Assembly: GCF_000284295.1 (NCBI RefSeq)
Contig: NC_017093.1
Coordinates: 5,084,001 to 5,148,000, forward strand
Length of the DNA: 64,000 nt
Reading direction: 5' to 3'
From: Actinoplanes missouriensis 431
GTDB lineage: Bacteria > Actinomycetota > Actinomycetes > Mycobacteriales > Micromonosporaceae
Positions 50,063 to 57,880 of this stretch are shown piece by piece (position 1 is the stretch's first letter; every line of letters starts with the position of its first letter). Under the pieces are notes generated by a model. That model saw nothing but the letters and a program-made list of their open reading frames with translations, ran no database searches and was not told the origin of the DNA. The position numbers and the translations under genes were made by a program.

Positions 50063-50623
50063 ATGTCCACCATCGGCCGCGAGAACGTCGCCCACCTCGA
50101 GAACGTCGAGGCCCCGGGCTCCATGTTGACCCACACCGCCGCTCGTTCGCTGGCCGTCCTCCGGATCGCCACCGGATTCGTCTTCCTCTGGGCGTTCCTC
50201 GACAAGACCTTCGGTTTCGGGTACGCCACCCCCTCCGCCCGTGCCTGGATCAACGGCGGCTCGCCGACCAAGGGCTTCCTCGGCTCCCTGGAGACCGGCC
50301 CGTTCGTCGACACGTTCCACAGCATGGCCGGCAACCCGGTCGTCGACTGGCTGTTCATGCTGGGCCTGCTCGGCATCGGCGTCGCCCTGATCGCCGGCAT
50401 CGGCCTGCGGATCGGCGCCGTCGCCACCGCCCTGATGATGGCCTTCATGTGGGTCGCCGAGTGGCCCCTGGCCTCGGGCTCGAGCAACCCGATCGTCGAC
50501 TACCACGTGATCTACGGGCTGGCGGCCGCCGTTCTGGCGCTGACCTACGCCGGCCACACCTGGGGCCTGGGTCGCCTGTGGGCAAAACTGCCCCTGGTCC
50601 AGCGGAACCGCTGGCTGATCTGA
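50063..50623 (+). CDS. DoxX-family membrane protein
   Basis: 186 residues, with GGGAGGA before the ATG. Four membrane segments (VLRIATGFVFLWAFLDKTFG; WLFMLGLLGIGVALIAGIGL; GAVATALMMAFMWVAEWPLA; HVIYGLAAAVLALTYAGHTW). Family resemblance is to DoxX/DoxD thiosulfate:quinone oxidoreductase subunit-like proteins. In actinomycetes these often act in thiol/redox balance at the membrane. A terminator hairpin follows 20 bases after the stop. Confidence 0.8.
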   Translation: MSTIGRENVAHLENVEAPGSMLTHTAARSLAVLRIATGFVFLWAFLDKTFGFGYATPSARAWINGGSPTKGFLGSLETGPFVDTFHSMAGNPVVDWLFMLGLLGIGVALIAGIGLRIGAVATALMMAFMWVAEWPLASGSSNPIVDYHVIYGLAAAVLALTYAGHTWGLGRLWAKLPLVQRNRWLI

Positions 50624-50642
50624 ACCGACCCGCCCCACCCCT

Positions 50643-50674
50643 CAGCCCGGCCGGACCCCCCTCCGGCCGGGCTG
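50643..50674 (+). terminator. rho-independent-like terminator after the DoxX gene
   Basis: Perfect 13-bp stem CAGCCCGGCCGGA and TCCGGCCGGGCTG with a CCCCCC loop, followed by CTTCTATG. The T content is modest. Confidence 0.75.
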
Positions 50675-50700
50675 CTTCTATGTCACCCTCCTCCTGCGCC

Positions 50701-50830
50701 CCTTCCCGCGTTTCCTCCCCCGCGCCTTCCCTCGCGTCCGCCTTCCTCGCGCCTTCCCTCGCGGCGGCCTCCCTCGCGCCTTCCCTCGCGCCCGCCTCCC
50801 TCGCGTCCGCCTCGCCGCCCCTCGCGCCCC
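50701..50830. repeat. pyrimidine-rich degenerate tandem repeat
   Basis: Repeated variants of CCTTCCCTCGCG and GCCTCCCTCGCGYCCGCC. No gene signal. It lies between the DoxX terminator and the erm leader promoter. Confidence 0.6.
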
Positions 50831-50924
50831 CGGCTTCGCGGCCGCTCCTCCGCGGGATCTTGGAATTTCCGGCCCACGCCGCAGCCGGGGGTCGCCGAGA
50901 TCTTGGGGCGGAGCCGAAAACCGG

Positions 50925-50953
50925 GTGACCGCCGCACCGAACGCCGCTACGGT
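50925..50953 (+). promoter_or_regulatory. candidate promoter for the erm leader peptide (leaderless)
   Basis: GTGACC (50925-50930), 17 bases, TACGGT (50948-50953). The ATG of the leader ORF begins 7 bases after the -10, where transcription should start, so the leader peptide would be read from a leaderless mRNA, a common actinomycete arrangement. Confidence 0.5.
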
Positions 50954-50960
50954 TCCGTCC

Positions 50961-51059
50961 ATGCACACGACGCACGCTCTCCTCGCCGCGGCGCTGACGC
51001 CCGCGCGGGGACCGCTGCACGCGATCCGTCTGCGCGCCGGGCGTCCCGCCCTGGCCTGA
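50961..51059 (+). CDS. putative erm leader peptide with RLR stall motif
   Basis: A 32-residue ORF, MHTTHALLAAALTPARG then PLHAIRLRAGRPALA, ending 110 bases before the methylase start. It contains IRLR; Arg-Leu-Arg is one of the known motifs in macrolide-dependent arrest leader peptides of erm genes. Placement between a promoter and a downstream hairpin that covers the erm ribosome site fits translational attenuation. It is inferred; most erm leaders are shorter and place the motif nearer the start. Confidence 0.5.
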   Translation: MHTTHALLAAALTPARGPLHAIRLRAGRPALA

Positions 51060-51087
51060 CGCCGACCGATCAGCCGCCGATCGCCAG

Positions 51088-51162
51088 GGCCCGAGTCCAT
51101 TCCCATCCGGACGGGCCACGATGACGCCTGTCCGTAGTCGCCGCATCCCGCGGCAGACAGGA
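51088..51162 (+). promoter_or_regulatory. candidate attenuator hairpins before erm
   Basis: Two stems lie in the leader RNA. GGCCCG (51088-51093) pairs with CGGGCC (51112-51117). CCTGTC (51127-51132) pairs with GACAGG (51156-51161), with an inner CCGC/GCGG stem; the second arm includes the AGGA (51159-51162) that serves as the erm ribosome site. Ribosome stalling upstream could shift the pairing and free that site. Confidence 0.45.
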
Positions 51163-51169
51163 CCCGACC

Positions 51170-52132
51170 ATGGCGCCACATTCCGCACCCCACCATCCCC
51201 GCCGCCGCGGCGAGCCGGCGACCAACTCCGAGCCGTCGACCAACTCCGGGCCGACGATCAACTCCGGGCCGATGAGCAGCTCCGGGCCGACGGCGGTCCG
51301 GCAGCCGCAGCCGGAATCCCGCTATCCCGTGCCGGTCGGCCCGCGGCGTTCGGCCTCCCGGGCCTCTCCGCGCCGGGAGCACGCCCGGGCCCGCCGCGCC
51401 TACGGCCAGAACCTCCTCGCCGACCCCCGGGCCGCCCGCCTCCTCGCGGACATCGCCGTAGCCGACCCGCGGCTGACCGTCCTCGAGGTGGGCGCGGGGC
51501 GCGGGCGGCTCACCACCGAGCTGCTGCATCGCTGCCGGCGGGTCATCGCGTACGAGATCGATCCGGATCTGGCAACCGCCCTGCCGGCGCATCCCCGGCT
51601 GACCGTGCGCACCGGCGATTTCCTGGCGGCGAAGCCGCCGGCGGCGACATTCACGGTGGCCGGCAACATTCCGTACGGCCTGACCTCTTCCGTGATCACC
51701 TGGTGCCTGGAGTCGCCGGCTCTGCGGCGCGCCACCCTGCTGACCCAGTGGGAGTACGCCCGCAAACGCACCGGCGACTACGGCCGCTGGAGCCGGCTGA
51801 CCGTGCTGACCTGGCCGGAGTTCACGTGGACGCTCGCCGCGCGGGTGCCGGCGACCGCGTTCCGCCCGGTCCCGCGCGTCGACGGCGGCGTCCTGGTGCT
51901 CGACCGCCGCGAGGTGCCGCTCGTCGCGCCGGAGCACATGCCGGGTTACCGCCGGCTGGTCGAACGCGGCTTCACCGGCGTCGGCGGCTCCCTGTTCGCG
52001 ACGCTGAGCCGCGATCACGGGAGACAGCGCACGTACGCCGCTTTCCGCGCCTGCCGCCTCGCTGAGGATCTGCCGGTGGGCGAGGTCTGGCCGGAACAGT
52101 GGCTGACCCTGTTCCGCCTCCTGTCCCGCTGA
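51170..52132 (+). CDS. erm: 23S rRNA (adenine-N6)-dimethyltransferase, Erm family
   Basis: 320 residues. SAM-binding motifs: RAYGQNLLADPRAARLLADI, VLEVGAGRGRLTTELL, AYEIDPDLATAL, RTGDFLAA and VAGNIPYGLTSSVITWC. EYARKRTGDYGRWSRLTVLT and AFRPVPRVDGGVLVLDRR further mark it as Erm rather than KsgA. Erm enzymes methylate A2058 of 23S rRNA and give macrolide-lincosamide-streptogramin B resistance. The first 70 residues are an unusual low-complexity extension with six-residue repeats. No macrolide biosynthesis genes are in the window, so self-resistance is not implied. Confidence 0.88.
   Translation: MAPHSAPHHPRRRGEPATNSEPSTNSGPTINSGPMSSSGPTAVRQPQPESRYPVPVGPRRSASRASPRREHARARRAYGQNLLADPRAARLLADIAVADPRLTVLEVGAGRGRLTTELLHRCRRVIAYEIDPDLATALPAHPRLTVRTGDFLAAKPPAATFTVAGNIPYGLTSSVITWCLESPALRRATLLTQWEYARKRTGDYGRWSRLTVLTWPEFTWTLAARVPATAFRPVPRVDGGVLVLDRREVPLVAPEHMPGYRRLVERGFTGVGGSLFATLSRDHGRQRTYAAFRACRLAEDLPVGEVWPEQWLTLFRLLSR
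51220..51291. repeat. four 18-bp tandem repeats inside the erm 5' end
   Basis: Units at 51220, 51238, 51256 and 51274 (GANCARCTCCGRGCCGWC-like) encode TNSEPS, TNSGPT, INSGPM and SSSGPT. The expansion lengthens the N-terminal tail without shifting the frame. Confidence 0.8.
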
Positions 52133-52304
52133 CCCACCCACCCACCCGGGCCGGCCGGTCTCGGCGCTGTCCCCGTGCGGCAGCGCCGGGACCAGCCGGC
52201 TCCGCCGAGTCCGGCCGGCTCCGAGCGCCCGCGTCGCCGCGTCCCGGCCCGCACTGCCCCGGCCCGCACGCCCCAGCAAGCGCGCCGCCCCGCGCAGCGG
52301 CTGC

Positions 52305-52895
52305 TCAGGCGGCTCGGAGGATCGCCACCAGGAAGTCCGCGCCCGGCGTGAACGGCCGCAGGTCCCACGTGCTCAGCAGCAGGTCCGGCTCCAGCCCCGC
52401 CACCGCGGCGTCCTTCAGGAACTCCTCGAACTCGTACCCCCGCCCCGATCCGAACGCGACCACGGCCCGGCCGCCGTCGGTGAGATGCTGCCGGAACCGG
52501 CCCAGGATCGTCCCCCGGCTGCCCGGCGCCACGAACGTCATCACATTGCCCGCGCACACCACCACGTCGAAGCTCTCCCCGAGCGACAGCTCCGCGAGGT
52601 CACCGACCTGCCACCGCACGTCCGGGTAGTCCCGCCGGGCCTCCTCGATCAGCGCCGGATCGAGGTCGACGCCGGCGACCGTGTGCCCGGCGGCGGCGAG
52701 CCGCCCGCCCACCCGGCCGGTGCCGCACCCCGCGTCGAGGATCCGGGCGCCCCGCGGCACCATGGCGTCGATCATGCGGGACTCGCCGCCCAGGTCGTCA
52801 CCGCGAGCGGCCATCTCCCGGAAACGGTCGATGTACCACTGCGAGTGGCCCGGGTTCTCGGCGATCTTCTGAAGCCACAGGTTGTCGGTGCTCAT
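52305..52895 (-). CDS. class I SAM-dependent methyltransferase
   Basis: 196 residues. The SAM-binding loop is ILDAGCGTGRVGGRLAAAGH, the acidic ribose contact GVDLDPALIEEARRDYPD, and motif IV FDVVVCAGNVMTFV. The N-terminal SQWYIDRFREMAARGDDLGG is typical of small cytosolic methyltransferases. Target unknown. Convergent with erm; its stop lies 170 bases after the erm stop in a Pro/Ala-codon-like G/C-rich gap without a clear terminator. Confidence 0.85.
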   Translation of the reverse strand: MSTDNLWLQKIAENPGHSQWYIDRFREMAARGDDLGGESRMIDAMVPRGARILDAGCGTGRVGGRLAAAGHTVAGVDLDPALIEEARRDYPDVRWQVGDLAELSLGESFDVVVCAGNVMTFVAPGSRGTILGRFRQHLTDGGRAVVAFGSGRGYEFEEFLKDAAVAGLEPDLLLSTWDLRPFTPGADFLVAILRAA

Positions 52896-52934
52896 CCGGC
52901 AACCTTACGAACCCGGCCGGAACGCCGCGCACGA

Positions 52935-53489
52935 TCACCCGCCGAACGTGACCTTCGCCGTCTCGGCCGTCACCGCGGTGCGGCCGGGCGCGCTCTGCCA
53001 CCGCCAGTAGAGGTTGGTGTGCGCGATGACCTGCTCCGGGGCGGGCGCGCCGTACTGCGTGAGGTCTTCGGTGGTGTGCGCGTCGGAGACCAGGGTGACG
53101 TCGTAACCGCGGACGAACCCGCCGTGGATCGTCGACCGGATGCACGCGTCGCTCTGCGCCCCGGTCACCACGAGCCGGCCGACCTGGTGGGCGGCCAGCA
53201 GCTCCTCGAGCTCGGTCGCCTCGAAGGAGTCGCCGTACTCCTTGTGGACCAGCGGCTCGGTGTCGCGGCGCGCCAGCTCCGGCACGAACTGCCAGTCGTC
53301 GCTGCCCCGGACCAGGCCGTCGTCGGAGTGCTGCACCCAGATCACCGGCACGTCCTCGAGGCGCGCCTTCTCCAGCAGCGTGTTGATGTTCGCGATCACC
53401 TCGTCGCGCCGCGGCGCGCCGGCGACCACCCCGTTCTGCACGTCGATCACCAGCAGCGCGGTGCGGGGACGATCCGTCAATGTCGTCAT
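52935..53489 (-). CDS. isochorismatase-family cysteine hydrolase
   Basis: 184 residues from the ATG at 53489. Catalytic Asp in ALLVIDVQNGVVAG, Lys probably in PLVHKEYGDSFEAT, Cys in VVTGAQSDACIRSTIHGG. The family hydrolyses amides such as nicotinamide, or isochorismate. Specificity cannot be told. Divergent from the LacI gene with 61 bases between starts, so the LacI protein might control it too. Confidence 0.87.
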   Translation of the reverse strand: MTTLTDRPRTALLVIDVQNGVVAGAPRRDEVIANINTLLEKARLEDVPVIWVQHSDDGLVRGSDDWQFVPELARRDTEPLVHKEYGDSFEATELEELLAAHQVGRLVVTGAQSDACIRSTIHGGFVRGYDVTLVSDAHTTEDLTQYGAPAPEQVIAHTNLYWRWQSAPGRTAVTAETAKVTFGG

Positions 53490-53550
53490 GCCCGGCACAG
53501 TAGACCGGCCCCCCGACAAAAATGTCGTACGGCCGCGCCAGGATGGTGTC

Positions 53551-54519
53551 ATGACAGCGCATCCCTGTCTCGCCGACGTCGCCCGCCGGGCCGGTGTGTC
53601 CACGGCGACCGCCTCGCGCGTGCTCTCCGGCCGGGGTCCTTCCTCGGCGGCCAGCCGCGACGCGGTCCGCCGGGCCGCCGCCGACCTCGGTTACGTCCCG
53701 CACCCCGTCGCCCGCCGGCTGGCACACCGCTCCGGCACCCGGATCGTGTTCGCGGTCCGCGACGCCCGCGCCGACATCCTGCGCGACCCGTTCGTCACCC
53801 GGGCCGCCGCCGCGATCTCCGCCGCCACCGAGCCGGAGGGCCTCGGCACCGCCCTGCTGCGCCTGCCGCTGAGCGCGTCGGCCGAGCTCGACCGCCTGGC
53901 CGCCGACCGCAGCGTGGCCGCGCTGGTGCTGGCCGGCCACGACCGCACGCTGATGGCCGGCCTGCCCGCCGCCCTGCGCGACCGGACCGCGGTGATCGGC
54001 GCGGGCGGCAGCGACGTGGACAGCGCGGCCGGCGTCGGCGCGCTCCTCCATCATCTGTACGGGTCGGGCCGTCGCCGCATCGCCCTGATCGCCGGCCCGC
54101 GCTGGCTGGCCGCCTCGCGCGCGCCGCTGACGGCCTACACCCGCCTGATCCGCGCGACCGGCCTGCCCGAGCGCGTGGTGCACGGCGACTTCACCACCGT
54201 CCGGGGTCGTTCCGCCGCCCGCGAGATCCTCCGCCGCTGGCCGGACACCGACGCCATCGCCACGGTCAGCGACGCCACGGCGCTCGGCGTCCTGCAGGCC
54301 CTGGCGGCGGACGGCCTCCGGGTGCCGCACGACGTGGCCGTGACCGGCTTTGACGACAGTCCTCTGGCCGAGGCCGTCCACCCGGGCCTGTCCACCGCCA
54401 CCCACCCGGTCGAGCTGATCGCGGTGTCCGCCGTCCGGGCGGCGCTCGGCGCCCCGTCACCGGGCCGCCTGTTCCCCAGCCGGCCGGTGCTCCGCACGTC
54501 CTGCGGAGGTGCGCCATGA
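53551..54519 (+). CDS. LacI-family transcriptional regulator
   Basis: 322 residues. The N-terminal helix-turn-helix and hinge read CLADVARRAGVSTATASRVL, SGRGPSSAASRDAVRRAAAD, LGYVPHPVARRLAH. The C-terminal sugar-binding-like domain has AALVLAGHD and HDVAVTGFDDSPLAEAVHPG. It should bind a TGGAA-type operator; one lies 18 bases after its stop. Effector unknown. Confidence 0.9.
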   Translation: MTAHPCLADVARRAGVSTATASRVLSGRGPSSAASRDAVRRAAADLGYVPHPVARRLAHRSGTRIVFAVRDARADILRDPFVTRAAAAISAATEPEGLGTALLRLPLSASAELDRLAADRSVAALVLAGHDRTLMAGLPAALRDRTAVIGAGGSDVDSAAGVGALLHHLYGSGRRRIALIAGPRWLAASRAPLTAYTRLIRATGLPERVVHGDFTTVRGRSAAREILRRWPDTDAIATVSDATALGVLQALAADGLRVPHDVAVTGFDDSPLAEAVHPGLSTATHPVELIAVSAVRAALGAPSPGRLFPSRPVLRTSCGGAP

Positions 54520-54536
54520 CGTGAGGAGCGGCAGTT

Positions 54537-54558
54537 GCGGTGGAACCGCTTCCACCGC
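54537..54558. promoter_or_regulatory. LacI-type operator before the GNAT gene
   Basis: GCGGTGGAA and TTCCACCGC are perfect 9-base inverted arms around CCGC. The core TGGAACCGCTTCCA agrees with the general LacI/GalR-family operator pattern TGGAAnCGnTTCCA. It is 14 bases before the GNAT start and immediately downstream of a lacI-type gene. Confidence 0.7.
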
Positions 54559-54571
54559 TTAGGGTCCGGCC

Positions 54572-55225
54572 GTGCTGACGATCCGCCCGGTTCAGGCCGC
54601 TGACCTGCCCGCCATCTACGACATCTGTGTCCGGACCGCCGCCGCGGGAGGGGATGCCCGGGGTCACTACACCACCGACGTCCTGATGGGCGACCTGTTC
54701 GCTGGCCCCTACGTGCACCTGGAGCCGCAGCTGGCATTCGTCCTGGCCGACACCGCCCCTAGCCGCTCCGCCCCGGGCGGCACCAGCCGGAGCGACGCCG
54801 GCCGGGCCGTCGGTTACGTGGTCGGGACCGCCGACACCGCGACCTTCGTGCGGCGCTACCGGGACGAGTGGATTCCGCGGCTCGGCGACCGCTACCCGGT
54901 TCCGCCGCCGCCACCGCTGCCGCGCGACCCGGAGCAGGAGATGCACGCGCTGCACCACCATCCGGAGCGGATGCTGGTGCCCGGGCTCGACGGCTATCCG
55001 GCGCACCTGCACATCGACCTGCTGCCGGACTACCAGCGGCGAGGGCACGGGCGGCGGCTGATCGAGCGGTTCCTGTCAGTGGTCCCCGCGCCGGGTGTGC
55101 ACGTCGCCATGGTGACCGCGAATGTCGGGGCGCGGCCCTTCTACGACCGGCTGGGTTTCGTCGAGCTGCCGGTGTCCGATCCGGGGCCGCTCACCTATCT
55201 GGGAGCACGAACCGGACGGCGCTGA
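54572..55225 (+). CDS. GNAT family N-acetyltransferase (OGA-HAT-like)
   Basis: 217 residues, GTG start. It opens LTIRPVQAADLPAIYDICV; the acetyl-CoA loop is HIDLLPDYQRRGHGRRLIER, and the C-terminal ARPFYDRLGFVELPV is typical GNAT. A central Pro-rich segment and LHHHPERMLVPGLDGYPAHL match the group found in O-GlcNAcase-associated acetyltransferases. The operator in front suggests control by the upstream LacI protein, hence a sugar-linked role. Confidence 0.85.
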   Translation: MLTIRPVQAADLPAIYDICVRTAAAGGDARGHYTTDVLMGDLFAGPYVHLEPQLAFVLADTAPSRSAPGGTSRSDAGRAVGYVVGTADTATFVRRYRDEWIPRLGDRYPVPPPPPLPRDPEQEMHALHHHPERMLVPGLDGYPAHLHIDLLPDYQRRGHGRRLIERFLSVVPAPGVHVAMVTANVGARPFYDRLGFVELPVSDPGPLTYLGARTGRR

Positions 55226-55338
55226 CCGGCGTCTTCGCCATGCCATCGGGCGCGGGACGGCTGGGAGTGCGGGTGAGGCGGGACGGCGTGCGTTGTGGTT
55301 GGGGGCGGCGATCACCCCGTACTTCGGAAGGGGTTCTT

Positions 55339-55370
55339 CTTGTACGATCGTACAAGTACGAATGTACAAG
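55339..55370. promoter_or_regulatory. palindromic operator of the SMR/TetR operon
   Basis: A perfect 18-base palindrome CTTGTACGATCGTACAAG (55339-55356) overlaps a second imperfect one, GTACGAATGTAC, ending 55370. It lies 14 bases before the efflux pump start, where a TetR repressor would block transcription. The TetR gene is the next gene of the same operon. Confidence 0.75.
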
Positions 55371-55383
55371 AGAGGGGCACGCC

Positions 55384-55710
55384 GTGCCTTACGTGTTCTT
55401 GTTCGGGGCCATCGCGGCCGAACTGGTCGGGACGAGCCTGATGAAGGCGACCGAGGGCTTCACGCGACTGTGGCCCACGCTCGCGTGCCTGACCGCCTAC
55501 GGAGCGTCATTCGTGCTGCTCTCGCAGGCGGTGAAGGGCATCCAGGTCGGCATCGCCTACGCGATCTGGTCCGGCGTCGGCACGGCGGCGATCGTGGCGA
55601 TCGGCGCGGTGTTCCTGGGCGAACCGGTCACGACGGCTAAAGTTGCCGGAATCTCTCTGATCATCGCCGGAGTCGTCATGCTGAATCTGCACAGCGGGAC
55701 GGCGCATTGA
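55384..55710 (+). CDS. small multidrug resistance (SMR/EmrE-type) efflux protein
   Basis: 108 residues, GTG start after GAGGGG. Four membrane segments; the essential membrane Glu is in FGAIAAELVGTSLMKATEGF (about residue 13), and the fold-marking LSQAVKGIQVGIAYAIWSGV and GEPVTTAKVAGISLIIAGVV match EmrE/QacE/SugE transporters. It exchanges protons for lipophilic cations. The stop overlaps the TetR start by 4 bases. Confidence 0.92.
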   Translation: MPYVFLFGAIAAELVGTSLMKATEGFTRLWPTLACLTAYGASFVLLSQAVKGIQVGIAYAIWSGVGTAAIVAIGAVFLGEPVTTAKVAGISLIIAGVVMLNLHSGTAH

Positions 55711-56264
55711 CCGGGCGCCGCACCCGCGATCCGCAGGCGCGCCGCGCCGCGCTGGCCGCCGCCACGATGGAGGTGATCGCCGAGGCGGGCGTCGGGCGGA
55801 CCACGCACCGCGCGGTCGCCGCGAAGGCCGGGCTGCCGCTGGGTGCCACGACCTACTATTTCCCGACTCTCGATGATCTGATCGCGGCCGGGCTCCGGCA
55901 TGCCGTCGACGCGCTGCAGACCGATCTGGATCAGTGGGACGAGCGCCTGCGGAACGCGCCGGACATGGCGGTCGCGCTGACCGGGCTGGTGCGGGAGTAC
56001 CTGACCGACCGGCGGCAGGTGCGCCTGGAGTACGAGTTGTGCCTGGCCGCGGCCCGGGACGCCGCGCTGCGGCCGCTCGCCGACGTCTGGATGCGCGGCC
56101 TGCCGGCGATCCTGGAGCCGTATGTCGGCGCCGGCGCCGGACGCGACATCTGCGCGCTGATCGACGGGATCATCCTGCTCACGCTGACCACCGAGACCGT
56201 TCTCGACGAGCCGGGACTGACCGCCGCGATCCGCCGGCTGGGTGGGGCCGCAACCGCGGGCTAG
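55707..56264 (+). CDS. TetR-family repressor of the SMR pump
   Basis: 185 residues with a TTG start in a TTGA overlap with the pump stop. The helix-turn-helix is MEVIAEAGVGRTTHRAVAAK followed by AGLPLGATTYYFPTLDDLI. Helical ligand domain follows. Co-transcription with the pump and the palindrome upstream point to autoregulation relieved by pump substrates. Converges on the next TetR gene: its stop (56264) overlaps by 4 bases. Confidence 0.88.
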   Translation: MTGRRTRDPQARRAALAAATMEVIAEAGVGRTTHRAVAAKAGLPLGATTYYFPTLDDLIAAGLRHAVDALQTDLDQWDERLRNAPDMAVALTGLVREYLTDRRQVRLEYELCLAAARDAALRPLADVWMRGLPAILEPYVGAGAGRDICALIDGIILLTLTTETVLDEPGLTAAIRRLGGAATAG

Positions 56265-56851
56265 CCGGTGACCAGCGCCCGGACCCCGTTCACATACTGT
56301 TTCCGGTCCACGTTGCCGAGCAGGATCCGCTGCAGGATGTATCCCTGGATCAGACCGAAAAGGGCCACTCCCACCCCGACCGGATCCGCGTCCGGGTGCA
56401 ACTGCCCGCCGGCCTGTGCCCGCTCGGCGATCTGCACGGCCCGTGACCGAACCCGACCATAGACGTCGGCGACCAGCGCGCCCACCTCCGGATCGTGCAC
56501 CGCCTCGCCCCACACCTGCACGGCGATCCGCACCGGCCCGTCCTCCTCCACCGACCGGTCGATCAGCTCGAGGACCCGCTCGATGATCTCCGGCACGGCC
56601 GGGGGCGGCTCGGCGGCGAGCAGCTCGTCGAGCACCGACGTGACCTGGCTGATCTTGTCGCCGGCGATCGCGGTGATCAGCTCGTTCTTGCTCTTGAAGT
56701 ACCGGTAGAAGGCGCCGACCGACAGGTCCGCCTCCTTGATCACGTCCTGCATCGACGTCTGGTGGAAGCCCTTGCGGACGAAGCACCGCACGGCGGCGTC
56801 GAGGATCTGCTGGCGGCGGGCGGCGAGGTGAGCTTCGGAGACGCGGGGCAC
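56261..56851 (-). CDS. TetR-family transcriptional regulator
   Basis: 196 residues from a GTG at 56851. The helix-turn-helix is ILDAAVRCFVRKGFHQTSMQ followed by DVIKEADLSVGAFYRYFKSK. The GTG lies 6 bases after TACGAT, so a leaderless start is likely. It is divergent from the beta-lactamase-like gene (48 bases between starts) and is the natural candidate to control it. Confidence 0.88.
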   Translation of the reverse strand: MPRVSEAHLAARRQQILDAAVRCFVRKGFHQTSMQDVIKEADLSVGAFYRYFKSKNELITAIAGDKISQVTSVLDELLAAEPPPAVPEIIERVLELIDRSVEEDGPVRIAVQVWGEAVHDPEVGALVADVYGRVRSRAVQIAERAQAGGQLHPDADPVGVGVALFGLIQGYILQRILLGNVDRKQYVNGVRALVTG

Positions 56852-56899
56852 CCCGACATCGTAGGCGGCCGCCTTGTGCGGTCCACCCATCATGGAGCC

Positions 56900-57877
56900 A
56901 TGACCGATCTTGAACAGACCGTTTCCGCGCTCACGTCCGACCGGCACGGCGTCGTGGTCGCCACGATCGTCGGCGACGAGGTCACGGTGCGCGGCACGGC
57001 CGGCCTGGACGGCTCCACCCGCTTCGAGATCGGCTCGATCACCAAGGTCTTCACCGCGCTGACCCTGGCCCGGCTCACCGTCGCCGGCGCGGTCACCCTC
57101 GACGAGCCGTTGCGCGAGCTACTCCCACCCGATACCACTGTGCCTCTCCGTGACGGCGTTCCGATCACGCTACGTCACCTGGCAACGCACACGTCGGGGC
57201 TGCCGCGCCTGCCCACCGGCATGCTGCTGGGCGCGCTCCTGCGTCCGGGGAAGCCGGACCCGTACGCCGGATGCTCGGAGGATTTTCTGCTGCGGGCCCT
57301 GGCCCGCACGCGCCTGAGCAGCACGCCGGGCAGCCGGTTCCGCTATTCGAACTTCGGCGCGGGCCTGCTCGGCTTGGCGCTGGCGCGCCGCGCCGGGCTC
57401 AGCTACGAGGACTTGGTCGCCCGGGAGATCACCCGGCCTCTGGACATGGAGGGTACGGGCATAGCCCTCCCCACCACGCAGGGTTACCGCAAGCCGGGTC
57501 GCCCCGTCCCAGCGTGGCACCTGGCCGCCATGGCCGGAGCCGGAGGCCTGCGGTCGACGGCCGACGAAGTGGCCCGTTTCGTGCAGGCCCACTGGGATCC
57601 CACCGGAGCGCTGGCGCCGGCGGTGGCGACGGCCCTCGGCGTCGAGCACCGGGTGAACCCGTTCCTGACCACGCGGCTCGGCTGGATGTCCCGGCAGTTG
57701 CATCCGAAGCAGGGCGGATTCGTGCAGATCTTCCACAATGGGGGTACGGGCGGGTTCGCGTCGTTCGCCGGTTTCGACGTGGAGAGGAGGGTGGGGGTGG
57801 TGGCGCTCAGCGACACGAGCAGGTCGGTGGATGGGCCGTCGTTCGCGCTGCTGACGGCCCTCCAATCCGCCGCGTGA
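56900..57877 (+). CDS. serine beta-lactamase-like hydrolase (class C/DD-peptidase fold)
   Basis: 325 residues. The SxxK motif is GSITKVFTALTLARL, the YxN motif SRFRYSNFGAGLLG, and the third motif HNGGTGGFASFAGF. A signal peptide is absent, unlike secreted AmpC enzymes, so this is more likely an intracellular esterase or peptidase of the same fold. Nothing resembling a strong ribosome site precedes the ATG. It ends 3 bases before the immunity gene's stop. Confidence 0.85.
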   Translation: MTDLEQTVSALTSDRHGVVVATIVGDEVTVRGTAGLDGSTRFEIGSITKVFTALTLARLTVAGAVTLDEPLRELLPPDTTVPLRDGVPITLRHLATHTSGLPRLPTGMLLGALLRPGKPDPYAGCSEDFLLRALARTRLSSTPGSRFRYSNFGAGLLGLALARRAGLSYEDLVAREITRPLDMEGTGIALPTTQGYRKPGRPVPAWHLAAMAGAGGLRSTADEVARFVQAHWDPTGALAPAVATALGVEHRVNPFLTTRLGWMSRQLHPKQGGFVQIFHNGGTGGFASFAGFDVERRVGVVALSDTSRSVDGPSFALLTALQSAA

Positions 57878-57880
57878 CGA

